From NCBI GenBank assembly GCA_022827225.1, contig JAJDTJ010000026.1:1-64000 (forward strand): DNA of 64,000 nucleotides, written 5' to 3'. This stretch comes from Candidatus Poribacteria bacterium. Its GTDB lineage: Bacteria; Poribacteria; WGA-4E; WGA-3G. The translations under genes and the position numbers were made by a program. How positions within the stretch are numbered: the first letter of the stretch is position 1; each line of letters starts with the position of its first letter. The notes under the pieces were generated by a model. It was not told the origin of the DNA and did not search any database. It saw only the letters and a program-made list of their open reading frames with translations. Below, piece after piece: positions 33,399 through 43,000 of this stretch.

Positions 33399-34175
33399 TT
33401 AGTGTGCCTCCCCAAAGGTTCGTGGCTGATAACCGGTGTAGTCAGATAAAAACAGGATAACGTCCCAAATTTCTTCTTTTGTCAACGTATCTTCCCAGAT
33501 AGGCATTGCTGAATCCCATGGGGTACCGGCTGCGGGTAACCCTGGTCCCCCTTTGGCAATTCGCCAAAAGAAGAAGGATTCTTGGAAGTTCGGAATAATT
33601 CCCGGGTCTTGGAAATTAGCCGGTAGCGGTTGGAGGTATGGCGCGAAATGCCCCTGTCCATCTAAATGGTCCCCGTGGCAGACAAAACAATTCTGATGAT
33701 AGACGCGCCTCCCGTTCTCAACATGCGCTTTGAATTCTTCTGGATCATCTTTCTCATAGTGCCGATACGGGTTGACGACATCTTGCATCGTGCCGATGAC
33801 CTCATCTTTGTAGGTCAATTCCAGTGGCGGCGATGGGTGCGCGTCGCGCGGGCTTCCCGGCGGATTTGCACGTTGTGCAATAATCGAGTAGGTATAACCG
33901 AGCAAAAAGAGCGGGATTAACACCACAAGCACCCGGCGATGGATACGGCGTCTGTCCTCCACCAGTGTTTCATGAATAGGACGTAAAAATTCACGGAACT
34001 GTGAGTCCTCAACGGAGATATGTACCAAGATGGCGATTACAATTAACCCCATATACATCGCAATCACGCTACTCGGGATCGGTACCGAAATGATGCCCCC
34101 CACGACGAAGCGCAGAAAGACCCAAGACCCGATCAGGATTATGAGACATATTGTGAAAAGCGACAACTTTTTCAT
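33399..34175 (-). CDS. Membrane-bound monoheme cytochrome c
   Basis: The product of 258 residues has three N-terminal membrane helices followed by a periplasmic c domain with C-F-V-C-H at residues 163-167 and the distal methionine probably in S-A-M-P-I-W. The ATG at 34175 is chosen because a conserved CCGCAAGGAAAA element ends 11 bases upstream; the frame stays open further up only through that repeat. The stop codon abuts the ATG of the diheme/heme b fusion, suggesting one complex. Confidence 0.85.
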   Translation of the reverse strand: MKKLSLFTICLIILIGSWVFLRFVVGGIISVPIPSSVIAMYMGLIVIAILVHISVEDSQFREFLRPIHETLVEDRRRIHRRVLVVLIPLFLLGYTYSIIAQRANPPGSPRDAHPSPPLELTYKDEVIGTMQDVVNPYRHYEKDDPEEFKAHVENGRRVYHQNCFVCHGDHLDGQGHFAPYLQPLPANFQDPGIIPNFQESFFFWRIAKGGPGLPAAGTPWDSAMPIWEDTLTKEEIWDVILFLSDYTGYQPRTFGEAH

Positions 34176-34178
34176 CTT

Positions 34179-34239
34179 TTTAATTTTCCTTGCGGTTCGG
34201 TCAGGTAAGTTTGGAGGTTGACGCTCCCTGACGTATACC
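34179..34239 (-). repeat. Hairpin/Shine-Dalgarno repeat element, copy 3
   Basis: A 61-base unit. On the minus strand GTCAGG...CCTGAC forms the stem, then CGAACCGCAAGGAAAATTAAA leads into the ATG of the monoheme cytochrome gene. It is identical to the copy at 34302-34362. Confidence 0.8.
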
Positions 34240-34301
34240 TGAAAAAACACCCCAGCAAAACCCTTCCATTACATTACAGGCTAATGTTTCCTGTTCTTTT
34301 A

Positions 34302-34362
34302 TTTAATTTTCCTTGCGGTTCGGTCAGGTAAGTTTGGAGGTTGACGCTCCCTGACGTATACC
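34302..34362 (-). repeat. Hairpin/Shine-Dalgarno repeat element, copy 4
   Basis: An exact 61-base duplicate of copy 3, 123 bases upstream on the minus strand. No start codon with a long frame follows it directly, so it may be an inert duplicate. Confidence 0.8.
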
Positions 34363-34412
34363 GGCTTCCATTACAGGGAAGGTTTTCAGTTTTTTAAACT
34401 ATTCTTTGTCTG

Positions 34413-35930
34413 TTATTCCGCTGGTGCCTCAGTTGTCTCTTCCGGTACTGCCTCTGCAGTTGCACCGGTGAGTGTACTTAAGAAAGAGAGTAGATTGGTC
34501 ATATCTGCGACCGTTAAGATAAGCGGGAAGTTTTCAGGCATCGGTGACGTGACAAGGAGTTTCTTACCACGTGCACGGGTCATGGCGGTCCCGTCAAGAT
34601 CAAGGTCAAGGGTATCAAAAACCTCTTCACTTCCGTCCACGATTAAGATAATCTCGTAGTCGTCCATCGTTCCTGAAACATGGTCCCCCACAATTTCATC
34701 GCCATCAAAAGTAATAACGGTCATCTGGCTCTTGACATCTGTTTTAGAGAACATCCGATTTTCGTCACCAACTTTAAGCGTCACGGTTTCATCGGTTTCC
34801 GAAACGATCTCACCGGTTACGGATGCATCGGCATCTATAGGTGTTAGCGTCAGTGTAAAATACCCTCTCGCCATTAGATTTGTAAGTTCTTCAATCGGTT
34901 CATCATCAATTTCTGTGAGTAAAATCGTGTGTTCCTCTTCCGTTCCGTCAGCAGTTTTGGTGCGGACAACAATTTTTTCGGTGTCTTGCGAGACGAGCGT
35001 TCCTTGGAAGGTCGTTCCTTTGGCGCGAACGGTAACGGCACCATAACCGCTAACAATCTGTGCCCCGGGTAATAGGATCGATTCCTCAAGGTAGCGCATG
35101 TCGTTAAAGGCTGCGATTTCGGAGAGGTCTGGCGCGGTAACGACTTCAAAATCTTCTTCATTCACCTCACCGGCTGCAGGACTCTCTATACCTGTCACGG
35201 CGTGGCATGAGATACACGCGACATCCACAAAAACCTTCTTGCCGAGTTCCGGGTCACCCGTAAGCAACGGTGGCAATGCTTCAGCAGCCGTCCCGATGTC
35301 CGCCCTATCTATAGGTTCATCAAACGGTGTCGGGTCAATTTCGCCGCCTTGGCTCTGGAGATACGCGATGACCGCTTCAATCTCCAACTTTGAAAGATTG
35401 ATGGGTGCCTTCCAGACCTCTGGCATAATTTTACCGTAACCGGGAACAAGGAAGTTCGCGGGTTGATACATGGACTCAATCAAATACGCTTTGGCATCCA
35501 TACCGGGTACACGGGTTGCGGCGTTAACGCCGATGTCTGTCAAGTCGGGACATCTCCCTGGTGGTGCGGAGGTATCGACGGTATGGCAGGCGGCACACTG
35601 TCCTTTCCCATTAAACACCAAGGCACCCTGTTCAGCGACTGCGTCTGGATCGCTCCAATCAAGTTCGGTTAAATTCACCGCTGTGGAACTTTCTGGTACG
35701 AGCCCTGCGACGAAGGCGTAAAACCATATCACGGCAAGCGAGAATGTAAGCAACTTAACAACGTTGGACCACAATATAATGTTTACGATGACCGAGATCA
35801 GGAACCATGCCGACCAAGGGAGTAGGTTCTCCGAGGCGATCGGGAACGCAGATGCGCCAGCAATATAGGCGATGAAACTCACCACCATGAGGATGAGACT
35901 TGCGATTTTTATAAGCGTATTTCTCGACAT
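34413..35930 (-). CDS. Membrane-bound diheme cytochrome c with inserted beta segments
   Basis: This 505-residue protein has three membrane helices (about 8-80) and then two c-type hemes, C-A-A-C-H (112-116) and C-I-S-C-H (239-243). Between about 280 and 450 two stretches of short beta strands (F-Q-G-T-L-V-S, I-V-V-R-T-K-T-A-D-G; V-T-L-K-V-G-D-E-N) interrupt the normal cytochrome fold. The C-terminal helix with L-S-F-L-S-T-L then completes the cytochrome. A similar segment occurs in the octaheme cytochrome of this cluster. It is likely part of an electron-transfer complex with the CydA-like subunit encoded upstream. Confidence 0.82.
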   Translation of the reverse strand: MSRNTLIKIASLILMVVSFIAYIAGASAFPIASENLLPWSAWFLISVIVNIILWSNVVKLLTFSLAVIWFYAFVAGLVPESSTAVNLTELDWSDPDAVAEQGALVFNGKGQCAACHTVDTSAPPGRCPDLTDIGVNAATRVPGMDAKAYLIESMYQPANFLVPGYGKIMPEVWKAPINLSKLEIEAVIAYLQSQGGEIDPTPFDEPIDRADIGTAAEALPPLLTGDPELGKKVFVDVACISCHAVTGIESPAAGEVNEEDFEVVTAPDLSEIAAFNDMRYLEESILLPGAQIVSGYGAVTVRAKGTTFQGTLVSQDTEKIVVRTKTADGTEEEHTILLTEIDDEPIEELTNLMARGYFTLTLTPIDADASVTGEIVSETDETVTLKVGDENRMFSKTDVKSQMTVITFDGDEIVGDHVSGTMDDYEIILIVDGSEEVFDTLDLDLDGTAMTRARGKKLLVTSPMPENFPLILTVADMTNLLSFLSTLTGATAEAVPEETTEAPAE

Positions 35931-36079
35931 TTTTTAAACTATGGGCCTCCGGGCACCGTTCCAAATGTAAAGCAAAGACAAATTATGCCATTCAAGGCAT
36001 AATTTCATTTCACGCCCCTTCCCAGTAACGGGTGGGGACCCCGGTTTTCGGTTAACTCCAACTGTTTCTGGATTATGAA
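35931..36079. repeat. Upstream repeat family B, copy 2
   Basis: It matches the block at 24925-25010 in order (TTTTTAAACTAT, CACCGTTCCA, GGTTTTCGGTTAACTC, TCTGGATTATGAA) with an extra 60-base insert containing the palindrome ATTATGCCATTCAAGGCATAAT. Confidence 0.65.
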
Positions 36080-36120
36080 AGGTTTGCTAACAATTTTAAA
36101 CTCAGGACTTACGCAACAGT

Positions 36121-36648
36121 TTACCATCCCCTTAGGATCGGCACCTGACTAACTCCAGAAAGAACGATATTTATACCGTGTCCGTATTGATCAACCGATT
36201 CCTGAAGAGCAGTTGACCAGGGCGAGACACCAGCAAGTGCAAGACATCCGGCAGTGGCTGCGCCCAAAGTACAACCGACTATTGCGGCACTTGCTGCAGC
36301 TGATCTCCTTTGCTCTTTATAGGCATCTATATAAACGGCAATATATTCAGGCGATTTCCCTGCCAGTCGGGTGAGCGGCGGAGCAGGTCGATACGAATAA
36401 GAAGGTATCAAACTGAGTGCCCCTAAAAGACATCCGCCACCAAGTGCTAAAGAGAAACCGCTACAGAACCATAAACATCCGTCAGCATCTGCGTCCTTAT
36501 CAGCATCATTTTCAGCGTCAGCCGCTATTTTTCTCAGGACCTCCAATTCTGTTTGAGACGAATTAGCTGCCGTTTCAGCAGTAACAGATATAAAAGGAAG
36601 ACCAAAGATCAACGCTACCACCAAAATAAGCGAACATATCGTTCTCAT
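36121..36648 (-). CDS. Hypothetical secreted/membrane protein
   Basis: This 175-residue protein has a signal peptide (ending V-T-A-E), an acidic D-x-D-x-D stretch (D-A-D-K-D-A-D-A-D), and two small-residue-rich hydrophobic segments (F-S-L-A-L-G-G-G-C-L-L-G-A and A-A-I-V-G-C-T-L-G-A-A-T-A-G). No family recognised. Its ATG overlaps the TAA of the CydA-like gene (TAATG), so it is co-translated with it. The low-complexity acidic run and Gly/Ala helices suggest a small surface-anchored protein rather than an enzyme. Confidence 0.6.
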   Translation of the reverse strand: MRTICSLILVVALIFGLPFISVTAETAANSSQTELEVLRKIAADAENDADKDADADGCLWFCSGFSLALGGGCLLGALSLIPSYSYRPAPPLTRLAGKSPEYIAVYIDAYKEQRRSAAASAAIVGCTLGAATAGCLALAGVSPWSTALQESVDQYGHGINIVLSGVSQVPILRGW

Positions 36649-38549
36649 TAATCATCTCCTTGAGCGGCAACCTCCGCCTCTACAGCAGCCTTCTCTTGCT
36701 TTTTCTTTTCTCCCCACAAGCCGAGCCAGAAGATGAACCCGACGAGAGCGAAGAAGGCCACCATAATAATTGCTACCATATTCACCGCTTCACTGAGCAG
36801 GGGTGTAAATGCATCCACGGACGTATCCTGCATGACACCGAAAATGTGCCACGCTTCTCTAAGCCCTGAACGTGCATATCCCATGAGTCCCATAAGCGAG
36901 GTGAACGTAATAGCGATGAGGATTAAGACGTATTGCGATCGGTCTGTCATCTCGCCCCAGTTAATGGTGCCAGATGTCGTGGCTTTGCGATACATGAAGA
37001 TGTCAATAACAGTGACGATAGCCATAAGAGCGAGCGCGATGAGAACCTGATACGGAGTTAGGATGTTGACGCGGAAGTCCGTTGGAACGCTAAACCCGAC
37101 GATACCGATCACTATAATCGCGACAACCGCAAAGACGCAGATAGAAAAGATCGCGATGTTACCGACTTTTCTCCACCCAACTGTTGGCACTTTTCCTGAA
37201 CGCCGATAGAACAGAAAGCTCAAGAAAGTGGTAAGTATAATGATGTTAACCACCGTATTTTTGGCAGTCATCAAGCCGAACAGTCCGAGGTGTGGGTGGT
37301 TTGCCCCGCCCATTGCGCTGAGTTCACTTGCACTTGAGATTTTAGAGAGTGTTCGTGGTGTCATCCAAATTGCGACAGAGACAATGATAGCAATAATCAT
37401 CCATGGACGGTAGCGTGCGTAGACTTCTGCCCCGTCAATACGTCCCATGCCCGACCAGAGATAGTAGTTCGCGCCGATGAATAGGACACCGATCATCACT
37501 GCCTGAATAATAAACAGCCAAGAGAAGAGGCTCCCCATCATGTTGATGCCCATCGTGTTATTGAACAAGTAGATTTCTCTACCGAGCCAATACCCGAGGA
37601 ACGGCAGTGGGATAAGTCCGCAGAGTGCGATGAAGTTTCCGGTATACCCCATCCAATCGTAGTGTGCCTTGTCCTCCTTCGTCTTGGCGACGAGGAATCG
37701 GAATGCGGCGTAAGCTGCGACAATAGACCCCCCGAAAGCGATATTCCCGACGAGTCGATGGATATTAATCGGCATCCACGTAAAATTGTTGACAGCGTCC
37801 CAGACGGTTCCCATGAACTCGCCCGTTACCTCGTTGTGGAGCGGTATCATTGAATGATCTGTAACACCCTCCATAACGGTTTCCGGGGTGAGTGAGGGAT
37901 CCGCAGCCAACTGCTCCTCCATCCAAGATTTCTTACGCATCTCAGACAAGACACCGTGCTGTGTTGCTGGACTCGTCTGGTAACTCAACCACGAGTTAGA
38001 GACGAACATAATCGCCGTGCCCCACACGTTTAATAAAACACCGAGGAAGAGATGCCACCCTTTATGCCGTCCCTGCATCTTATCCCATCCGTAGGAATAG
38101 AGGTAGAGCGTAAAGGTTTCACCGAAAAATAGGATGACATAAAAGATCATCGTCGGTCCGAATATCCCACTGAGTTTACTCATCACCTTCGGATAGCACC
38201 AGATGAGGATAAAGACGAGAACACCCCCGAGCAAGGCTGTTGTCGAAAACGCGCCCATACAGAGTTTAATAAATTCCTGTGCCATCCGGTCATATCGCAT
38301 GTCCTTTGTCTTCCAGCCGATGAATTCGATGATAACAGCGAACATCGGGACACCGAGAATAAAGGACCCGAATAACAGGTGGAGCTGGGCAGCAATCCAT
38401 GCTGCGCTTCGGCTGCCGATCAGCGGGAACGGGCGATATTCAGCCTCAGTCATGTCCTGCGCGAACGCTGGTGCGATAGCCAACACGGCATAGAAGACCA
38501 GTACACACCCGAGTACGAGATAAAGTCTCTTTTTAGATATTTTCGTCAT
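36648..38549 (-). CDS. CydA-like cytochrome bd oxidase subunit I homologue
   Basis: This 633-residue protein has about 13-14 membrane helices. The first ones resemble CydA: A-A-Q-L-H-L-L-F-G in the first helix places a histidine where the high-spin heme ligand sits, and N-I-H-R-L-V-G-N supplies a second. The quinol-binding loop motif of true CydA (G-R-Q-P-W) is not visible, and there is no CydB gene nearby. The N-terminus is signal-like (ending A-F-A-Q). Such bd-like proteins occur beside cytochromes c in Nitrospira-like organisms. It may accept electrons from cytochrome c rather than quinol. Confidence 0.75.
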   Translation of the reverse strand: MTKISKKRLYLVLGCVLVFYAVLAIAPAFAQDMTEAEYRPFPLIGSRSAAWIAAQLHLLFGSFILGVPMFAVIIEFIGWKTKDMRYDRMAQEFIKLCMGAFSTTALLGGVLVFILIWCYPKVMSKLSGIFGPTMIFYVILFFGETFTLYLYSYGWDKMQGRHKGWHLFLGVLLNVWGTAIMFVSNSWLSYQTSPATQHGVLSEMRKKSWMEEQLAADPSLTPETVMEGVTDHSMIPLHNEVTGEFMGTVWDAVNNFTWMPINIHRLVGNIAFGGSIVAAYAAFRFLVAKTKEDKAHYDWMGYTGNFIALCGLIPLPFLGYWLGREIYLFNNTMGINMMGSLFSWLFIIQAVMIGVLFIGANYYLWSGMGRIDGAEVYARYRPWMIIAIIVSVAIWMTPRTLSKISSASELSAMGGANHPHLGLFGLMTAKNTVVNIIILTTFLSFLFYRRSGKVPTVGWRKVGNIAIFSICVFAVVAIIVIGIVGFSVPTDFRVNILTPYQVLIALALMAIVTVIDIFMYRKATTSGTINWGEMTDRSQYVLILIAITFTSLMGLMGYARSGLREAWHIFGVMQDTSVDAFTPLLSEAVNMVAIIMVAFFALVGFIFWLGLWGEKKKQEKAAVEAEVAAQGDD

Positions 38550-38688
38550 CAATCACCCCGACGTGACACCCGATGTGAACGGCATAACGGAGTATGCCTA
38601 CTACTTTAGGGAGGAACGCCGCCTCTCTATTTTGCCTTAAGGCGGGTATTAACCGACCCGCGGCGGCTTGTATAGAATTTGCTGTAAA

Positions 38689-39435
38689 CTATTCTTTTTT
38701 CTCGAAATCAGCACTCGTAAAGTTGACGCTGACATCACCATCGGCGGTAACTTCAACCATTTTATTTGCTGTGCCGAGTTCTTCATGCCATGCGATGACG
38801 CGAGCCCTACCGGCAGGCACATTTTCGATTGTGTATTTACCCGTATCTTCAGATTTTTCATAGGCATCCGAACTGAGCCATTTGTCTTCAGCGTCTTTGT
38901 AGCCTGTGACAGCAAAGAAGTTATTAGGAACAGCAACAATGTAGCCGGTCATCCACGCGTGGATGTCGCAGGTAAATTTAATCTGTTCCGCTTTTGTGAT
39001 TTCGTATGGAATCACTACCCCCGGTTTCGGAATCTGAATATTCTTTACTGCATTCTTCTGGGGATGGGAGTGAACGTTGTGTGCCACTGGATCCTGAGAG
39101 GTTAAGTCCACAGTAGCCCCGACAGGAACGGCAAGTACGTGTGGGTAGTAAGCGCAATCCTTCTGGTCCATAACAGGGTTATCTTCAGGTAGGGTTACTT
39201 TCGCGCCGCGAACGCGGGCATAAATAACAACGTTCTTGATACCTTTGCCTTTTGAGACAACGAGTGCTTCGGATTTTGTGCCTTGGACGGCATCAACGCA
39301 GTGTTGGTCTTTGTTAGCGATTAGTGCTGGACGCTCTGGGGCATCGCCTTCGTACATGACAGTGCCGGTGATGTTACCAGCGAACGCAACACTCGCAAGC
39401 ATCCCAAAAACGAGCAGAGCCATTAGGGTTTTCAT
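38689..39435 (-). CDS. Exported cupredoxin-like protein, paralogue
   Basis: This 248-residue protein has a signal peptide (ending A-F-A), G-N-I-T-G-T-V-M-Y-E-G-D, then H-N-V-H and C-D-I-H-A-W-M as possible copper ligands. A regulatory-like beta domain (Y-T-I-E-N-V-P-A-G) and W-H-E-E-L-G-T close the protein. It matches the protein encoded at 30743 over its whole length. The two bracket the CydA-like and cytochrome c genes, which suggests they serve different steps as soluble carriers. AAAGGAG precedes the ATG. Confidence 0.82.
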   Translation of the reverse strand: MKTLMALLVFGMLASVAFAGNITGTVMYEGDAPERPALIANKDQHCVDAVQGTKSEALVVSKGKGIKNVVIYARVRGAKVTLPEDNPVMDQKDCAYYPHVLAVPVGATVDLTSQDPVAHNVHSHPQKNAVKNIQIPKPGVVIPYEITKAEQIKFTCDIHAWMTGYIVAVPNNFFAVTGYKDAEDKWLSSDAYEKSEDTGKYTIENVPAGRARVIAWHEELGTANKMVEVTADGDVSVNFTSADFEKKE

Positions 39436-39559
39436 AATGTTTCTCCTTTATATAGTTATATAGTTTAAAGTTGTTCTGCAATATATTAACATTACTGAAA
39501 CTGAGTCCGCAAATTAAAAGACCTAAAATTTGGACTATTTTTTCAAAACCATTCTTGCG

Positions 39560-39916
39560 TTATGGACGGAACGTCTCTTTAATATAGTTAAGTACCTCAC
39601 GTTGCTCTTCATCACTGAGATAGTAGTGAAATGCAGGCATATCGTCTTTCCCATCGTTAATACTATCCAGCAATTGTTCGTCGTCGTGCATCGCCCACAA
39701 GCTGCTGTCTGTTAGGTCCGCTGGTTCCAATTTTTTGAATCGACCGATCCGTCCGTTACCTTCACCGTTGTATCCGTGGCACCCGGCACAGTATCGGGCG
39801 TACTTGTATTCAACCACCGATGCGTACTTCGTGCTCGGATCGACCTGTCTACCCAACCAGATTAAACCGTTGAGCCACACAATAATCATGATGATGACAA
39901 CAGCAAGGTGTCTCAT
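39560..39916 (-). CDS. Small membrane-anchored monoheme cytochrome c
   Basis: This 118-residue protein has an N-terminal membrane anchor (L-A-V-V-I-I-M-I-I-V-W-L) and one heme site C-A-G-C-H (43-47) with the probable axial methionine in D-D-M-P-A-F. It resembles class I cytochromes that bridge bc complexes and oxidases. It is encoded directly after the octaheme cytochrome gene, separated by a hairpin repeat. Confidence 0.88.
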   Translation of the reverse strand: MRHLAVVIIMIIVWLNGLIWLGRQVDPSTKYASVVEYKYARYCAGCHGYNGEGNGRIGRFKKLEPADLTDSSLWAMHDDEQLLDSINDGKDDMPAFHYYLSDEEQREVLNYIKETFRP

Positions 39917-40030
39917 AATAGTTGTCAGTTGTCAGTACGATTTTTCTGCGAAAAATCTTTCAGTGGTCAGAAAGAGGAAACCTTAGAACTATCAAAAACC
40001 TCTTGTACCTGACAACTGATGCCAGATAAC
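39917..40030. repeat. Intergenic hairpin repeat, copy 4
   Basis: The stem is GATTTTTC-TGC-GAAAAATC (39939-39957). Relative to the copies near the hydrolase genes both sides of one base pair changed (G-C to A-T), keeping the stem. It is flanked by GTTGTCAGTTGTCAGT on one side and CCTGACAACTGA on the other. Confidence 0.75.
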
Positions 40031-40032
40031 TC

Positions 40033-43000
40033 CTAACGTCCTAACGAGATGAGATAATCTCGGACGAGTTGAATCTGTTTTTCAGCATCATTTCCAGCAT
40101 ATCCATCAACTGCCATATATTGTCCACCGACGAGTGGCCAGGCTTGCGGCATCGCTGTTCCCGGTTGGAACGATTGTGGATCCTTCATCCAATCAATGAG
40201 CCAATCCGGCTTGAGTCGTTCCTTCGCCAACGAGAGGTCCGGTCGTCCTGCCTTATCACTCCCTTCAGGAATAATTTCACCTTGTGACGGGTGACAAGAG
40301 ATACACTGGAGCTCGTCAAAGATCTGTTTGCCGACGCGCAGTTCGGCAGTCGTCCGGGTCGGCGTTTCGAGCGTCTCATACGGGAACGGTTCATCGTCAA
40401 GTGCCGAGAAGTATTCGACAAGCGTCGTCGCCTCGTCATCGGACAATCCAAATGTCGGCATCCGGACTTTGAGCCCATAGCGAATCTCAGACGGCTCTTT
40501 AAGGAATTCAAACAGCCAGTCTGGGTAGACTCTCGCCCCCTGTGATTTTAAGGGTGGCGGTGCGAACTGCTTAGCAACCATCTCACCGAGTCCCTCATGT
40601 GCGATGATAACGTCTCGATAATCGCCGCCTGTGCCTTCGATTTCGTGGCAGCCGCTGCAGTTATACTTTTTGACGAGTCGTCTCCCGGCATCAATGCGGT
40701 TCGATTTCTCGGATCGGTTATGTATATAGCTGAGCGGATATTTTTCGGGTTGGAAACTCTTCAAAAGCACGGCGAGTGCTTTCGCCTCTTCGTCGTCAAT
40801 CTGGAAGACTGGCATCCGTGAGACAATACGACGGGTTTGATAACGTCGTGGGTCGGTAACTTTGCCGATCGTCCAGCCTGTCCAACTGTGTTCAACGTCC
40901 ACTGTATCGCCAAAGTCAAGTTCATCAGCGAGTTTCGCGCCGAATTCGCCGAGGTCAGCACCGACCTTCGATTCATTTTCAAAACCGGGAATTTCGTGGC
41001 AACCGAAACATCCATAGGTTCTGACGAGTGTTTCCCCCTCTGCCACGTCCACTTCACCGATGGATTCACCCGCTGCGTTAGGCGTTGCTTTCTGTAAACT
41101 CATCAGATAAGCGACAACGTTATCAAGTTCGCGATTACTTAACCGCAAACTTGGCATACTGGTATCGGGGTCATAAGCCTTCGGGTCGCTAATCCACTGA
41201 CGGAGATAATTCGGCGTGACCTTCGCCCCGACACTATCAAGTGCTGGCCCGAAATCGCTTCCTAAGCCGTCAACAGCATGGCACGTCAGGCAACCGACGG
41301 TTTTAACAGTCTCTTCGCCAGCTGTAATAGCACTCTCAGATTGGGAATAATTTGCAGAGGATTCGTCAAGGTTTGTATCGCTCATCGTCGCGAGATAAGC
41401 TGCGATAGATTTCACCTCATCGACGATCCGGACAACAGAACTATCCGGATACGGATATTCACTACCGTCGTCTGTTTTAATCACGATACCGTTGGCGGTT
41501 TTCGTGACAACACCGGTGCGCGTTCCACCGTTTTTGAGATAGACGACTTGACTCATCCCATCGGTCGGGAAGAAGTTCGGCATTGTTGCATTCGGCAGAT
41601 ACGCCTCCGGCTCCTTAATCCAATTCTCCAGCCAAGCGGTATCCTTCACTTTACTCCCGACCTTCGCAAGTGACGGACCGACTTTCGCAATATCTTCGAT
41701 TGCACTATACCCTTCTACAGCATGGCAACCGTGGCAACCGAGGTCTTCAAAGAGTGCTAACCCTTTCGTGAGATTCGGTGCGTAGTCTTTAGGTTGATCC
41801 GTTCCAGGTATCACCCCGGAATCTAACATCACCACACCATCGTGACACCGTCGGCAATTAGACTCCATATAGCCTTTGGTTTCTTCCGACGTTCTACCGG
41901 TATGCTCATCTAATCCGAGTACAGGGGTGAGCCAGTATTCTGCATGCGTTAGTGCGTGGGCTGCTTTCGCTGTCAACGCCTGTCCTTGTCCACCGTGGCA
42001 GGGCGTACATCCGAATCTATCAACCGGGTGTTTTCCGAGGAGAACATCTTGCTCCGGATGCGTCTGGAGGACCGACCGGTAGCCGGTATCATAGGAAATC
42101 TCGACTTCACCGAAGACATCAACATCAGTAAACGTAAGCGTTCCTTTTTCTTCGAGTGTATATTCGTCTGCTTCAGCATCAAATCCATCAATGACGATGT
42201 TTTCACTACCGACTTTAACCCTCGCATGCTTGAGGCGGTGTACGACTGGATTTTCGCCATCGCCTTCGACCTCAAAAATCTCTTGCGCGGACTGCTCATA
42301 ACCGGCTCTATCGGCAGAAAAGTGGCATGTCGCACACCGATCTGCGGTATAGTCAAAGTCTTCAAGATAGTATTGAACGATGCTTCGTGTTTGACGGAAC
42401 GGGTTCTCTAACAAGCTACCGAGGAAAGTCCGCTTAATACCGCCGACGGAAGCCAGTTTTTCTTGTAGTCGTGCGACTTCGTCGTGTTTCGCTTTGTCGG
42501 CTTGTAGGGTTTGAAGGGCTGCTTGTGCAGCAGCGATCCCGTCAAGGATCTGAGGGTCGGTAGCGTTATATTTTTGTGCGATAAGGTAAGTGCTGAGTGC
42601 AAGTTGTGGGTCGCTATTGTCTTGATAGAATTGTGCCAAGTCTTTGTTAGCATCAACAAAAGCCGCCTCTGCTGCCAAAACGGCTTCAGTCAGTTCACCT
42701 TCGATGCGGGATTCAAGTTCAGCGAGTTTCTTTTGCCACTTGTCAACAGTCTCATTGCGTCTGCCTTTCGCTTCGTGGAGACTATGCTGATACTTATAGT
42801 TAATCGCATCCGATTCGCTCTGCCGGAATTTGCGTTCCTGCATCGCTTCGTCCAATGCGACTTGAGCTTTCTTGACCTCTTCCGTCAACTTGCCCAACGC
42901 CTTTGCATCTGGTTTTTGAGGTGTAACAAGTTCGGGCAAAGCCGACTTTGCCTTTTCTAATTCCGCGTATGTCTTGTCATATTCATATTGATAAAACTGT

